Source: Gloeopeniophorella convolvens
Taxonomy: Eukaryota; Basidiomycota; Agaricomycetes; Russulales
Direction: 5' to 3'
NCBI GenBank assembly: GCA_022496205.1
Contig: WTXD01000006.1
Location: forward strand, 620,001 to 684,000
Length of the DNA stretch: 64,000 nucleotides
Shown: one piece after another, positions 10,751 through 23,135 of the stretch
Layout: each line of letters opens with the position of its first letter
Numbering within the stretch: position 1 is the first letter of the stretch
Notes under the pieces: model-generated
The model's input: only the letters and a program-made list of their open reading frames with translations
Databases searched by the model: none
Told to the model about the DNA's origin: nothing
Program-made: the position numbers and the translations under genes

Positions 10751-13461
10751 ATGGCCGCAGTGACACCCCGCGCCTCTGGCTTTTGGGAGTACTCGAGGAT
10801 GAGTTACTCTAGGCTAGACGCAAACGATGACGACGACTTTGACGACCTCGAGGGCAACGAATTCGACTCGCGCACACCTCTAGACAAAACCATAGATCGG
10901 ATAGGAATGGGTACGAACCTCTCGCATCGCGTCAAATGACCCTTCGGTATCGAGGATTATAGGCACATACCAATGGACCCTCCTCTCGTTGTGTGGCTTC
11001 GGTGAGCAACGTCCAACAACTCCGCGAGCGTTTGGACATTGAGTTTTACGTTCTCCCAAGGCTGGGCAGCGGATAATGTGAGTTCTACCCTGTACTCCGT
11101 CGGGCTCATCGCCGAACGCGACGTTAGATGTGGATACAGGCAATAGCCATTATTCTTCCTCGAGTGCAAAGGCATTTTTCGCGTGAGCTTCAACCTTTGC
11201 TCTCCCTAGGACGCCTTTAACGCGCATATATGCGTGGGTTGAATGTGTTATACAGTGGCAGACAACCACATTGGCATATTGTCTTCCACCATGTTCGCTG
11301 GGATGATGATTGGCGCCATAGGTTGGGGAACGTGTAAGTTACCCCGTATGCACAATCCTGCACCACCCTAAACGTTGTCTGGTGCAGGCTCCGATCTGCT
11401 AGGTCGCAGTACCGCCTTTAACGCCACCCTATTTTTTACGTCCGTTTTCGGCATCCTTGCCTCGTTTGCCACCACATTCCCCATGCTATGCGTTGCCTTG
11501 TTGTTCCTTGGAAGTGCAGTCGGAGTACGCCATTTCCTGATTGCCCACATCCTTCTATGCTAACCCTGCTCTAGGGCTCGATGCCTACGGACGGCACGCT
11601 ACTCCTGGAGCACATGCCCCGCGGAAAAGAATATCTCGTCACAGCACTCTCTGTATTTTTCTCCTTCGGCGCAGTTCTCGCCGCTCTTGTAGCTATAGTC
11701 CTCATACCCCAGAACTCATGTTCACCTCTCCCAGCGCCCTGCGACTTGGAAAAAAATCTCGGCTGGAAATACGAGCTCATTGCCCTTGGCATCATCGTAC
11801 GTATTCGTTGTCTCATCGCGTAATTTACCCGCTAAGTGCCCCACAGACAATGTCAATGTTCCTAGCGCGCATTGTATTCTTCCGCCTCCACGAGTCTCCT
11901 CGCTATCTGGTACATGCAGGTCGTCCACAAGATGCTCTCGAGTCACTTCAAATGATCTCCAGGTTCAATGGCTCTGAGCTCGAATTGCACCTTGGAGACG
12001 TGGAAGATCGCGTCCGCGTGCCTCCTCCATCCCGGGCATCGCCGCCGCGTCCATCTATTCGCGCTGAGAATAGTTTGATGCCTCTGTTCGATGCAGATTC
12101 GCAAGTTACCAGTCCTCCGATGGAAATTGGGACGACAGGTACTCTGGCCGATGATGCAACCCCTCTCAGTTCATCACCACCGAATGGTGCAGAGGGTGCA
12201 CCTCTCATCAAAGACTACGCCGCCACCGGCGAGTCAGGCGCGCCGCTTGCCCCACACACCCCGCCTCGGTCGGCAGAACGCCGCTCCTTCCTGTACGAAG
12301 GTACGCCGGCCCCCGAGCGCGGTTCTTTCGCCTCGGCAGAGTCTCCGCCGCCCAAAGAAGGCGACCCCGGCGAACCCGACGACGCCGATCTCCCGCCTGT
12401 GCGGCCACGGCCACCCCGTGCTCGACGCGCACGCGCCGACACTCGAGCCTCTGTTCGCTCCTCATTGTACGAGGTCGCCGACCGCGCGTGGTGGGCACTT
12501 CCCTATAGCATCCGGCGTCCCGTCCGCGCATGGTTCGGCCGATTCGCGATGGTACTCTCCCCCGAGTGGCGCCGCACGACCATTCTCGTCTGGGGCGCGT
12601 GGTGGGGCATGTCGCTCGCCTACACTATGTTCAACGTATATCTGCCAAAACTGCTCGAGGCACGCAACTCGGCAGGCATACAGAGCAAATCCCTTGAAGG
12701 GACCCTCTGGGATGTTGTTATCTTCACTATTGGAGGCTGTCCGGGTGCTATGGTGCGTGCATGCTTATGCTAGTCCGCATTGGGTCGGAGATTAAGTGAT
12801 CGAACGCAGCTGGGCGCATGGCTTATCGAGTGGCCGCAACTTGGCAGGAGGCTCGCGCTTGCGGGGAGCACCTTCGTTACGGCGGTGTTCTGTATTGTCT
12901 TCGTACTCGTGCATGATCCGGTAGCTGTCACCGCCAGCACCGTTGGGATCAGTCTGAGCGCGACGGTGAGTGGGATCCCGCTCTGCACCGCGATTAAAGC
13001 TGAAACGTCATGTTACAGACAATGTGGGCTGTGCTCTATGGGTGCGTTATAGATCGACACCTCATCTTCAATTGAAAGCTCACGCGCTTGTCTGGCAGCT
13101 GGACGCCTGAGATATTCGCAACGAAAGGTATGGATATTAGATGCTAATGTCAATTCGCTTCCGACTCAGCTAATTATGCGACTCAGTGCGCGGCACCGCC
13201 TGCGGTGCAGCGTCTGCCCTCTCTCGGATGTGCGTCCCCGTTCCTCCAAATTCCTAGAGCCTGGCCCGTCTCTGACCCTGCGGTTCCAGAGGCGGGATGA
13301 TTGCGCCGATTGTGGGCGGAACCCTCCTCATGGTTGACACATCCTTCCCGGTGTACACGAGCATCGTGGTGTTCGCGTTGTCGGGGGTGTGTGTGCTGAT
13401 GCTCAGCGAAACCGCCGGCGCCAGCGGACCGAAGGGCGGTCGGGGTGCTCTTGTACATTAG
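10751..13461 (+). CDS. MFS transporter with long central loop (SV2/SVOP-like layout)
   Basis: Thirteen exons with GT-AG junctions give a protein of roughly 680 residues. An acidic N-terminus (DANDDDDFDDLEG) is followed by PLDKTIDRIGMG, a first membrane bundle with ADNHIGILSST, GWGTCSDLLGR and PTDGTLLLEHMPR, and then about 200 hydrophilic residues rich in Pro, Ala, Arg and Glu. A second bundle carries WTPEIFATKVRGTACG and GGMIAPIVGG. Conserved acidic and arginine residues at the loop 2-3 type motif (DLLGR) suggest an active transporter. The arrangement matches fungal transporters of the SV2-related/sugar-transporter-like MFS group; the substrate cannot be told. The first ATG is 10751, but the TATA position favours 10799. 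The stop is TAG at 13459-13461, and no disruption was found. Confidence 0.85.
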
Positions 13462-13640
13462 TGCTTGCTATGCGCGCCATTGTAGAATAGTTTCTTGGCG
13501 GACTGCTATCGATGCGGAGCCTTTAGATTTTGCCGCCGATTTGGCGATTCCCCGTACATAGATGCCCGTCTCGCCTCTCGTGTGCGAGCTAATTAGAACG
13601 TGAGTACGTGCAACTTGTTCGCGTCATGCTCCCCAAGCTA

Positions 13641-15395
13641 TCAAAGCATCGTCAGACGCTCGCTCACTTGCTCAGAGAAGGACTGTCGCACCTCGAACAC
13701 GACCAGCGCGTCACCGCACATGGCGATCTTGATCCCTATTGGGTCAGCGTCTTGAATAGCCTCCGGAAGTAGTACCTCAGAGAGGATGTAAGGCTGCGCG
13801 CCGCCCGCATTCTGCACGCGCTTCCTGCGGTCGCCGCATCGGAGCGCCTGCGCAACGCGCCCTGGATGGAGGTCGTACACCGAGACCGTCTTGGGCTCGT
13901 CGCGCGAGAGCAGTCCGCAGTTCCACGCGATCCGGCGCATGCCGTACGCGAACGGGCCGAGCGGCGCCATGTCGCGCGGGTGGCCCATGCCCGTGCGCGC
14001 GAGCGGTGCGCCCCACGCCTCCCATGGCACCGGGTCTGTGTCCGTGCCCGCGTGGCCCGCGGGGGGCGCGAGCAGCAGCCGCGGCGGGATGTGCAGGTCG
14101 GAGACCTCCCAGTCGAAGTCGCTGTACGCCCACAGCTCGAGCGTCAGCAGCGCATCCGCTGGGTCCGGGCAGAAGACTCCGCGCGGCTGCGCGTGTGGCG
14201 CCGTGCGGGTCTCGGGGCGCGAGAGCAGGCGCGCGCCCATTGACGAGCCGCGCGGGAAGCGCGATGCGGGGAGCGCAAAGACGCGCTGCGCGGGTGGGGC
14301 CCGCGCAAAGCGGCTGTGAGGCGCCGCGGAGGGGTCTTCGCGGAAACGGTGGACGTGCAGGCGGCGCTGGCGTGCGCCGAGCGCGGACGAGACGTTCTTG
14401 GGAAAGACGATGTGCGCGTCATCGAGGAAGCACCATTGGCTCATGCCCTTATCCATCGGCTGGAAAGCAAGAATCAGGTGAATGGGTGTGCGAGGGCGCT
14501 TGTGGGACGTGACGTTACCATGCTCCATTCTGCCTGGCCTGTTTTCCAGTTCCAGATGGCGAGCATGCCCAGGGAGCCCTCGTAGACGACGGTACCGAGG
14601 TGGTCACCGCATATATTCGTGGTGTCCTCTTCGAGGCTCGGCTGGCGGCCGTCTTGCAGCTGCAAGACTCCACTTGGAATAGTGAGTGGGTGCGACTCCC
14701 CTGCTGACAGTGTACGTAGGAGAATGCGCGATTCACACCTAACACATGCCTCAGTTAAGCGGCTGATAATGTCAAAAGTCCGTGGGACATACCACTGCGA
14801 AGCATTCGGCGTAGCGCTGACAGGGACGATAGCCACCAGGTCCTGTGAGGCATCCACGGCAAAGCCGGCAATAACGAAGTCGAAGGTGAGCGTCCAACAG
14901 TGCGCCTCGAGCTTGCGAAGGCGCGAGGGCAGCTGGTTCACGACGAGAGCGCGCCTGTCGCTGGACAGGGACACCGCTATGCCGTCTGAGAAATGCGGCA
15001 TGCCAGGCCCGGAGAGCTCGATGATATCATGTGAGGACCAGCCCAGTTCCAGCCACGCTTTGTTGTATGCCTGCAATGCGTTCGTCCGCTCCGCTGTGCT
15101 GATTTCGTTTACCGGTCCATCGCACAGTCCAGAAGCTGCAAGTTGGATGTGGTATTGCAAGACTAGCGAATCAGAGATGATCTCCCGGAGGCGGCGACTG
15201 GTCTGCAGACACGGATTTAACGGTGAGATTTCACGCGCAAGGTGTGGGCGAGGCGCTCACCAGTTGGGATGCAAGCAACTCCTTGACATCAAGAAGGGCC
15301 AATATCTTTACGATCACTTCGGTGGGTAGTTGGAATAAATTGAAGGGGGTGATGGAGGAGGATTTCGCAGGCTGAGAAGTCGAGAGGCCCATCAT
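13641..15395 (-). CDS. F-box protein
   Basis: Four exons (15395-15261, 15202-14793, 14738-14519, 14459-13641) encode 527 residues in a continuous frame. Near residues 15-60 is an F-box (LFQLPTEVIVKILALLDVKE, then TSRRLREII), which normally docks onto Skp1 in SCF ubiquitin ligases. The rest has WD/Kelch-like features without a clear repeat count: GTVVYEGSLGMLAIWNWKTG, WCFLDDAHIVFP and LELWAYSDFDW resemble propeller blades. Such F-box proteins with a variable C-terminal domain are greatly expanded in Agaricomycetes; the target is unknown. Two adjacent ATGs (15395, 15392) open the frame. It converges with the MFS gene with only about 180 nt between stops. Confidence 0.82.
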
Positions 15396-17060
15396 AGAGA
15401 ATAGTTCGTGGGGATACCTCAATATATACGCAAGTTCGTGAGATGTCGTGAAGAGCGTTGGGTAAGGCCAAGCGGAGGAGGATGGGATGGTAGTAGACTT
15501 GAATGACCTGGACCTGGGGTAGCGTTCGCAGACATTGATAAGAGAACGCGACCGGCGCTGTGCGTAAGAAGAGCGGCGTAACTTGAAGCGCACTGCGAGT
15601 TCTCGGGGCACGAAGTGGGTCCGAGTGTCGGCAGCATCTCCATAAACGGATCACCGATCAAGCCGAGGCTCCCTAAAGAGGACTGGTGATGGCCAGACTG
15701 CCCAATAAAAGTAAATTTATCAAACATAGACATCCCTTCGACACGTCATACACACCCAGGCCTGCGTTATCGCAGGGGTGTATGTTCCTCATAACATGAG
15801 AGTAAGCGTGGAGCAACAGTGGCCATCATATGTTGAAACCATCTATGAGGCAGCAAAAGTCGGCGCAGTGATGAGCTCCAATGACGTTCCAGATAGCAAC
15901 TTGGTGGCTTCCAATGGTTATGGCTTCTACGATTCTTCGACCTCGTGTCAATCGAGACTCCATAAGACGGAAACGCGAACTGAAAGGCTAAATATCGAAC
16001 GACTAGGGCCATGCTATTTAGAACCATTCAAAACGGTCTCAGGCTGAGTAGAAATCAACACCTGACACCTGAAACATACCAGAGACTGGCGCAATTGTCT
16101 GCACAATCGTGGAAAGTCATCTAGGCGGCGCGGAGGCTCCTGGTCAACATATTGTCGATGGGTCGAGAACAAGATGCTGCAGAAACAGCCATATGCCAAT
16201 AAAGAAGGGATTTGATCGTGGCGGACACTCAGAGTGAGTGTCACCCCTCGAGGATTCGACGGGTAAGGTGCAGCTGTGCTGAGGGCGGGAGGCTCGTCCC
16301 CAAAACCGGTCCTCCCCCGCGAGAATACTCATCGAGAGCCTGGGGCTGACCCAGCGTCACGAATGGCGGAGCTGTCCGAGACGGCGAATAGGCAACGAGC
16401 GGAGCAGGAGAAGCCCCGTTGACCAACGCTCCCAATGCACCGCAGCGGATCGGAGGCAAAAATTATAATCCACTTGCTGTTCTGCGGAGTCAAAAATCGG
16501 GTCGCCCCGGGTCCCTTGATTCAGGGGAGCAGATAGATGGCGCGAGATATCGAAGAAGTCGACAACTCTCACCGAATAGGAGCTGGCCCCGACATATTGA
16601 CACAGGGGGAGCGACGATGGTACGCTCTATACAACTCCGTGACCACATGAGCCTAGCGGCAAGAAGTGAGCCGTTTCTAACCGTTGAACGTATCTCCCAG
16701 GCAGAAGTCGGACTCGAGAGGTCTCTGAGAGTTCGCCACGGGATCATCCGACATGTGATATTTACCAATGGGGCCAGTCCTTGTTCTCGGACTCGAGGTG
16801 CGAACGCCTCGGGCTGCTTGTGAGATCTTTCAGAAGCCAGAAGGAGGTGTCTTTCTTGCCTATGATTGAGCGAAGAGGTGAGTTCTGCCGGGGCTGTTGT
16901 AAGGTATGTGTAAGGTTCGGTCCCAAGGGCGACCCACCATGGGACACCACTAAGCACTGGAGTCGTGGCAAGCTGAGTGTGGTAATATATTCCCACGCAT
17001 TCGCACTCCCCCTATGGAAAGGCGTTACCTAATGATAAGCTCTCTGGAAACAGACGCTTG

Positions 17061-17181
17061 ACTTGCGCTTGACAGCCTGAACTGAGGGAAGGATACGAGT
17101 GAGGGAATATATTGATTGGGTGGAGGGTATATCGTGGTACGTGGGGTTCTGTACGCCGATATGCACGTTAATGGACAAAAA
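17061..17181 (+). repeat. SINE-like poly(A)-tailed repeat, copy B
   Basis: This 121-bp unit ends in an A-run. It is flanked by near-identical 13-bp direct repeats, AAACAGACGCYTG, at 17048-17060 and 17182-17194 (one C/T difference). Positions 17129-17175 match copy A (1727-1789, opposite strand), both containing TGGGGTTCTGTACGCCGA. The longer 5' part is not present in copy A. No clear RNA polymerase III A/B boxes or coding content are seen, so the source could be a SINE, another small RNA or an mRNA 3' end. Confidence 0.45.
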
Positions 17182-18686
17182 AAACAGACGCCTGCAAATT
17201 TGGCTCCGTTGAACATGGCATCCGGTGAGGTCCATGTACCGTACCGGCTGCGACCCTGGCCGAGTCGATGTCTCCCGGCTCAACGCTGCAGTGTTTGAAG
17301 CTACACGTACTAGCTATTCCTACAGAAAGTCGGAGCTGATGTTGAGATTGCGGAAGTATGCTCCCGAATGAAGTCGAGCAAATCGCTGAAGTTTGCATAC
17401 TAAGTTGTTGCAGAATGATTATGACATCCACATGCAGGTCCGACAATCTCGCAAATAAGCGTCTTACATGGCATTCCTTGAGGCTGTGCTGCGTTCAGTT
17501 TAGCTAGGTATGCGCGCACGACTACGAGTTCACGTGGGTGACTTAGCCTCAAACATCCCTACCTCTCGTCAGGACAGCGCACACCTATATCCATGTTCTC
17601 TCGTGTCTCATAATTCGGGCCGGTGGTAACAAGTGGCAATGCAGTGACCCTGACCGCGCCTCCTGGAGACCAGGAACCTGACTTGCTCCTACGAGATTCG
17701 TTTCACGGTGGCATGCTGCTGCACACTACAGAACGGTCAGTTCGACCCCGCGCCCACCCGTCCGCCCTGTGCTTTCGTTCTTGGAGGCCTATTGATGCGC
17801 ACCGAACGTACAGATGTCGGCATTGGATCAGCGGTCGCGAAACTGCAACTGCACAGGACGATGATGCAGTATCATATCCTAAGGGCATTGGTGACTCGCT
17901 CCGGGCCGCCGTACGTACTATACCCGGCTAGCCGGTGCATGGCTGCAAGCGTGCCACGTGCAGACGCCGCGGCGACGGGCGACGGAGACGACATTGAGGC
18001 TCTTACTCATTGCTCGACAGGGTCGGACTGGGGTCGGGACGCCTCTGGCGACCGACCACGTTTCCACTTCGCTCACACAGCGCCTCTGCGGACGCCGGCC
18101 TTCCATGTGGTTCTGAATATGTGGCGAGTGGCGAAACGAACCCAGCCCGGGTGGACCAGTCCGCAAGTGGTCAGGTACTTCCAGGTACTTCCAGACCGGC
18201 TGAGCCGGGGGTCACGGGCGGCGAATATATGCATTGCCATTGGGCACAAACCTACGTCGCTCGCTGATCAACTACTAGCAAGACTTGACACTGTGGCAGT
18301 GGACTATCCCTGCCGAGAAAGCTGCGCTCGCAAGTAACCCGTTACGCTGATCCCGGAGCTTCTTGCGGTCTTGATACTATGTTAACATCGCTAGAGCATG
18401 TGATGCAGTTGTCTTGGCGAGGCCCTTGTTCCCTGGAACGTGGTGGGTCTCAGCACAAGCGCCCGAGCTCATCGGTTTGGAAATCCGTTACGTTCATTTA
18501 GAACTTTTTCGGCAGGCTTGTGGAACACACAGACGGTACATCTGGGTAAGCTGCATTCGACAAACCACGTACCCGGTCAGGTTCGGGCTATGCACACATC
18601 CTTTCGAAGGTCTCATCTCAAACAGGTTTTCATGTATCTCTGCCCCCATCTCGGCGTTGACTGGCCTCTCGTGAGCGACCGCAGCG

Positions 18687-18694
18687 TATAAAAG
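18687..18694 (+). promoter_or_regulatory. TATA box of P450 gene
   Basis: TATAAAAG, about 70 nt upstream of the ATG at 18764, a fitting distance for a regulated fungal promoter. Confidence 0.6.
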
Positions 18695-18763
18695 CTAGCT
18701 TGATGTAGGGGCTCAAGTCACTACTTCAACCCTCCTTCTCCCCAGCTCAAAATCCTCAACGAC

Positions 18764-20932
18764 ATGTCTACGACAAGCAGTGAATTCTTATCTAGCCACA
18801 TTCGTGCATGCATTCTTGCAATCGCCCTTTGCTTCATCATAGCTGTTCGCGTCTTTCGGAAGAAGCGTCATGCGTTACCTCTTCCTCCTGGTCCCAGAGG
18901 CTTGCCTCTCATCGGGAATGTGCTTGATATGCCTTCAAGAAACCCATGGTTGACGTATCTGCAATGGAGCAAACAGTATAGTGGGTACTTTTGTGTGCAC
19001 TAGAACATGCTTTGACGCCGAAGAAACCACAGACTCTGATGTGGTCCACGCTAACGCCCTTGGCACGCACATAATCGTCTTAAATTCTTCCAAGGCAGTT
19101 CATGAACTGTTCGAGAAGAGATCTTCCATCTACTCTGACAGGTACGGAACGCGGTTCCTGGATGACCGCCGGGGGCACTCACTGACTAGATGACTCTTCC
19201 CAGACCCCAACTTCCGTCTTTGACGCGACTGTAAGTGATGCCCCTAACGGTTACCCCGAACTTCACGCATTAAGGGCACGTGCACAGGATTCGCATGAGC
19301 TGGAACATCGCCTTTCTTCCTTATGGACCAAGATGGCGCACCTGGCGTAAAGTCTTCCACGAACACTTCCACCCCAACGCGACCCACCAGTACCGCCCTC
19401 GCGAACTGAAGGCCACACGTCAGCTCCTTGCGAATCTTCTTCGCGCCCCTGAGCACTACGGAGATCATCTGCGATAGTAAGGGGCTTTCCCTCCCCTGTT
19501 GTGCGCCCATCACTGATTCACATCGCGCTCTAGTATGTCCGGGCAAGTAATTATGGGCATCGCATATGGTATCGACATCGCCCCACACGACGATCCATAT
19601 GTTTCTTTGGCAGAGAAAGCACTCCAGGCTGTCGAGTCAGCATCGATCACGGGCTGGACCTTTGACATGCTGCCCTTTTGTGCGTTGAATTGTATCACCG
19701 AGCCATTGCCGTGGACTTAGTGCGTCTGACTCTAGACATGCACCTTCCGTGGTGGTTCCCCGGCGCCAGTTTTAAAAAGGAAGCCGAGAAATGGGCGCCG
19801 CATATTGACGAAATGGTCAATAAGCCATATCAAACAGTAAAGAATGCTCTTGTGGGACCCTTCCCTTTGACACCATGCCGATTTGATGCTCACTGCATTA
19901 TATTCGTTCCTAGGCAAGCGGCGCGGCGGTTCCATCGGTTGCTGCGACAATGATTACCAGTCTCTGTGAGACTTCGACAGGTGAAGACGAGTTGACATCT
20001 AAGGCTATACCTGCGACGATGTATATTGGTAAGTTGTTTATCGATTTCTTACTGCAACTCCGTTAACCTCTATTTCCACCAGGCGGTGCGGACACTGTTA
20101 GTTTGCGCACTTTCTCTGCTGCGCATCATTGATTGATGTGCGATTTCCAGACCGTTGCTGCGCTCCTTACGTTCTTCCTCGCCATGGTGCTGCACCCGGA
20201 GGCACAGCGAAGAGCTCAGATGGAGATCGACGAAGTTGTGGGGACGGACCGCCTACCCGATTTCGCCGACGAAGCGTCCCTGCCTTACGTCTCGGCGCTC
20301 GTCAAGGAAGTGATGCGATGGCACCCCGTCACACCGATCGGTACGCTCAACCTTACAATCATCGTGAAACGACATAGCCTCATTGCCTGCCTGCCGTCAG
20401 CGGTTCCGCACCGACTCGTCACCGACGATGTCTACGAGGGGTATTTCCTTCCCGCTGGCAGTATGGTGATAGGAAACGCATGGTACGGGTCACTTGCCTT
20501 GCTCGTCGGACGCACCGGCTGAGCGCATCTAGGGCTGTGCTGCATGATGAGGATGTATTTCCAGAACCGGCACGGTTCAAACCCGAGCGCTTCCTGGACC
20601 CCAATGTCAAGTTGCCAGAAGCTGTCTTTGGGTTCGGCCGCCGGATATGCCCAGGACGCTACATGGCACGCTCATCAATGTGGATCACTATTGCATCTGT
20701 CCTGGCTGCTTTCGATATTGCTCCTACTGTCAGCGATGAGGGTGTTCCTTTGATCCCTAAGGAGGACTACAAACCGGGGGTTATCTCGTAAGTGTAGATC
20801 ATTGGATCTCGGCGTTCACACAGTCTAATAATCGACCGTGGTAGATATCCTGAACCATTTGCATGCACGATCTGCCCAAGGTCAAAACATGTGGAAGGGT
20901 TGGTGATGGCTTCGTTGAGCAATATGGCATGA
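18764..20932 (+). CDS. cytochrome P450 monooxygenase
   Basis: A microsomal heme-thiolate monooxygenase. Twelve exons with GT-AG introns give an intact enzyme of typical length (about 490-510 residues). In order: a hydrophobic N-terminal anchor (ILAIALCFIIAVRVF), a proline-rich hinge (LPLPPGPRGLPLIGN), a C-helix WRTWRKVFHEHF, the I-helix motif GGADTT, the K-helix E-x-x-R in KEVMRWHP, the PERF-type motif FKPERFLD, and the heme-binding loop FGFGRRICPGR with the axial Cys. The I-helix motif sits on a 14-nt micro-exon (20083-20096). The layout resembles the CYP families expanded in polypores (often auto-annotated as O-methylsterigmatocystin oxidoreductase-like). The substrate is unknown, and there is no neighbouring backbone enzyme to suggest a cluster. 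Confidence 0.9.
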
Positions 20933-21784
20933 TAGAGGATATCCCATCGGTCGAAGTATCTTAAATGTAATTAATTATACTATGGTACAAAACTGTAATC
21001 GACATACTTAATAGCTTCATCGCTTGGATGACGTCGTTCTCCACGTAAAGCCTGTTGCAAGTCTGTCAATTGGGCCTGAGAGCTATCCTGTGAATCATAT
21101 CCTAAGGACCGTGATTAACGCGCCCCAACTTTCGTACAGTGGTGCTGTAAATTGTGGGGGCGGCATGTCATCCGCCGGCTTCAACATTTTGGATAAAACA
21201 TTACTTCATGCTTGTTTTCCCACCTTTGTACAAAGATCATTGATGATATCATCTCGAGGAAGAAGTGCGCATACACTCGGGGTGATGGGCCCGGTGGCGT
21301 GTTCCACCGTGCTCGTTGGGGCTCACCGTTGTACGGGTACACCGAAACATGGCCCAAACGTGCATAGCTAATCCTGCCATAACACGTACACTTCTAGCTG
21401 AAGGACTGCTCGGATGCCAAGGAGCTGATCAGCACTGGTCGCTGGATCTACATTCGTGCGCATCATGACTCAACTATAGAGTCGCAAGCCAAAGCGCCCG
21501 TCGATGCCTTTTGCAACGGACCCGGAACATATCAGGGGGAAACATAGCATTGCGGCACACCCTAGCTTGATCATTTCTGAGGTTTCGCCGACGACTACGA
21601 CTCCCGCATGTCGTAGTCGCGGAACCAAAGGTAGTATGCAAGTCGTGTGGTGGGTCGTATTGGGGCGTCTAATAATCAAATGCGCGATTCCGGCATAACC
21701 GGCCCGGATGAGACGCAGTCTCATGGAAAAAACTTGGCTTGTGGTTAGCGCTGATTGAAGACGGCCACTCTACTTTCGCAAAAC
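20933..21784. other. intergenic
   Basis: About 850 bases between the P450 and eIF3i genes on the same strand. Only chance-like ORFs are present; nothing further seen. Confidence 0.5.
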
Positions 21785-23135
21785 ATGGTGCGTAGATGAC
21801 CCTTGTGTCTTGAAATCTTCAGTTTGACTCGAAAATGAAACACAGAGACCAATTCTTCTTCAAGGTGGGCTAGATTACCCGCGTCCAGGGGTTCTTCTCG
21901 ATTAACTGTCCACGCAGGCCACGAGCGGTCACTAACACAGATCAAGTTCAATGCAGAGGGAGATCTCCTCTTTTCCTGCTCAAAAGACCACATCATCAAT
22001 GTCTGGTTCTCCCACAATGGCGAGCGCCTCGGCACATATAATGGACACAACGGCACAGTATGGACGATAGACATCGACAGTGCGTCGCCGCCTCTGATCG
22101 CGCGTGTCGACCGTTGATCTCCCCTCGCCCGCAGCACAATCGCGGTTCCTCGTCTCGGGATCTGCCGACAACGAGATGCGCCTATGGTCCGTGCAAACGG
22201 GCAAATGCCTCTTTGTGTGGGAGTTCCCAACGGCCGTTAAGCGCGTGGCGTTCTCCGACGACGACGAGCAGGTCGTCTGCATCACAGAGCAGCGCATGGG
22301 TCATCAAGGCGCGATCCGCATCTTTGACATCAACCGCGAGGGCGACGGCACGCAGCGTGCGCCACCTGCATTCTGCACCTTTGCGCCCCGCTGACTCCTT
22401 TACAGAGAACCTGGAGCCGGCGTCCATGTTCCACCCGGTCGGAAGCAAGGCGACTGTCTGCGCGTTCCCATACATGCCGGGGCTGATCTTGACGGGGCAC
22501 GAGTCGGGCAAGGTCGCGCTGTTCAACGCCAAGACGGGCGAGGAGGTGCTCTCGAACGAGCGCGCGCACATGGACGTCGTCACGGACCTGCAGCTGTCTG
22601 CAGACCGGACGTACTTTATTACGAGCAGCAAGGACAAGACGGCGCGCATTCACGACGCCAAGACGCTCACCGTGCTCAAGACGTTCTCGACCGAGACGCC
22701 TCTGAACAGCGCCGCGCTTGCGCCGAACATGCCCTACGTATGCCCTCCCTGTGACACCTCCTAGCGATATGCTTACATAAGATGGAATGGCATGGCAGGT
22801 GTTGTTGGGCGGTGGCCAGGAGGCGATGAGCGTCACGACAACATCACTCCGGCAGGGCAAGTTCGAGGCACGCTTTTGGCACCGCGTCTTCGAGGAGGAG
22901 GTCGGCCGGGTGAAAGGCCACTTCGGTCCTTTGAACACGTGCGTCTTTGTCCCTCCACAAGGCGCTATCATGCAGTAGCTAACGTTGCGCTCATTTCCCG
23001 CGGATCAGGATTGCTGTCCACCCAGCGGGGACGGCTTACGCGTCGGGAGGAGAGGATGGTTTCGTGCGTGTGCATCACTTTGATGACAGCTACTTCAAGG
23101 CCCGGCCATATGGCGAGACCGAGATTATCAACTAG
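21785..23135 (+). CDS. TIF34: translation initiation factor eIF3 subunit i
   Basis: eIF3i is a seven-bladed WD40 subunit of the eIF3 complex that promotes 43S pre-initiation complex assembly. Seven exons (21785-21787, 21846-21864, 21918-22079, 22135-22356, 22406-22737, 22799-22938, 23009-23135) give 334 residues, the usual length. The N-terminus after splicing is [19 protein letters not shown], the classic start of the family. Later blades include [52 protein letters not shown] and a C-terminal [15 protein letters not shown]. The initiator ATG is alone in exon 1, directly followed by the GT donor; without that intron the N-terminus has no in-frame ATG. A constitutively expressed housekeeping gene. 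Confidence 0.93.

Larger units (their letters stand above)
15396..18763. other. gene-poor region with SINE-like repeat
   Basis: This 3.4-kb block has no gene I can support. Several ORFs of 70-210 codons occur (for example 16490-16996 minus and 17708-18337 plus), but they overlap on opposite strands, lack family motifs and have no coherent splice structure. The block holds the repeat at 17061-17181, a short tandem duplication (AGGTACTTCC twice, near 18174-18193) and, at its right end, the P450 promoter. Confidence 0.5.

Noticed and set aside
16490..16996. Minus-strand ORF of 168 codons
   Set aside because: Overlaps a plus-strand ORF of similar length over the same bases, with no homology signal in either.
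17708..18337. Plus-strand ORF of 209 codons in the gene-poor block
   Set aside because: Overlaps ORFs in other frames, is Arg/Ala/Cys-rich with no family motif, and has no promoter or splice structure.
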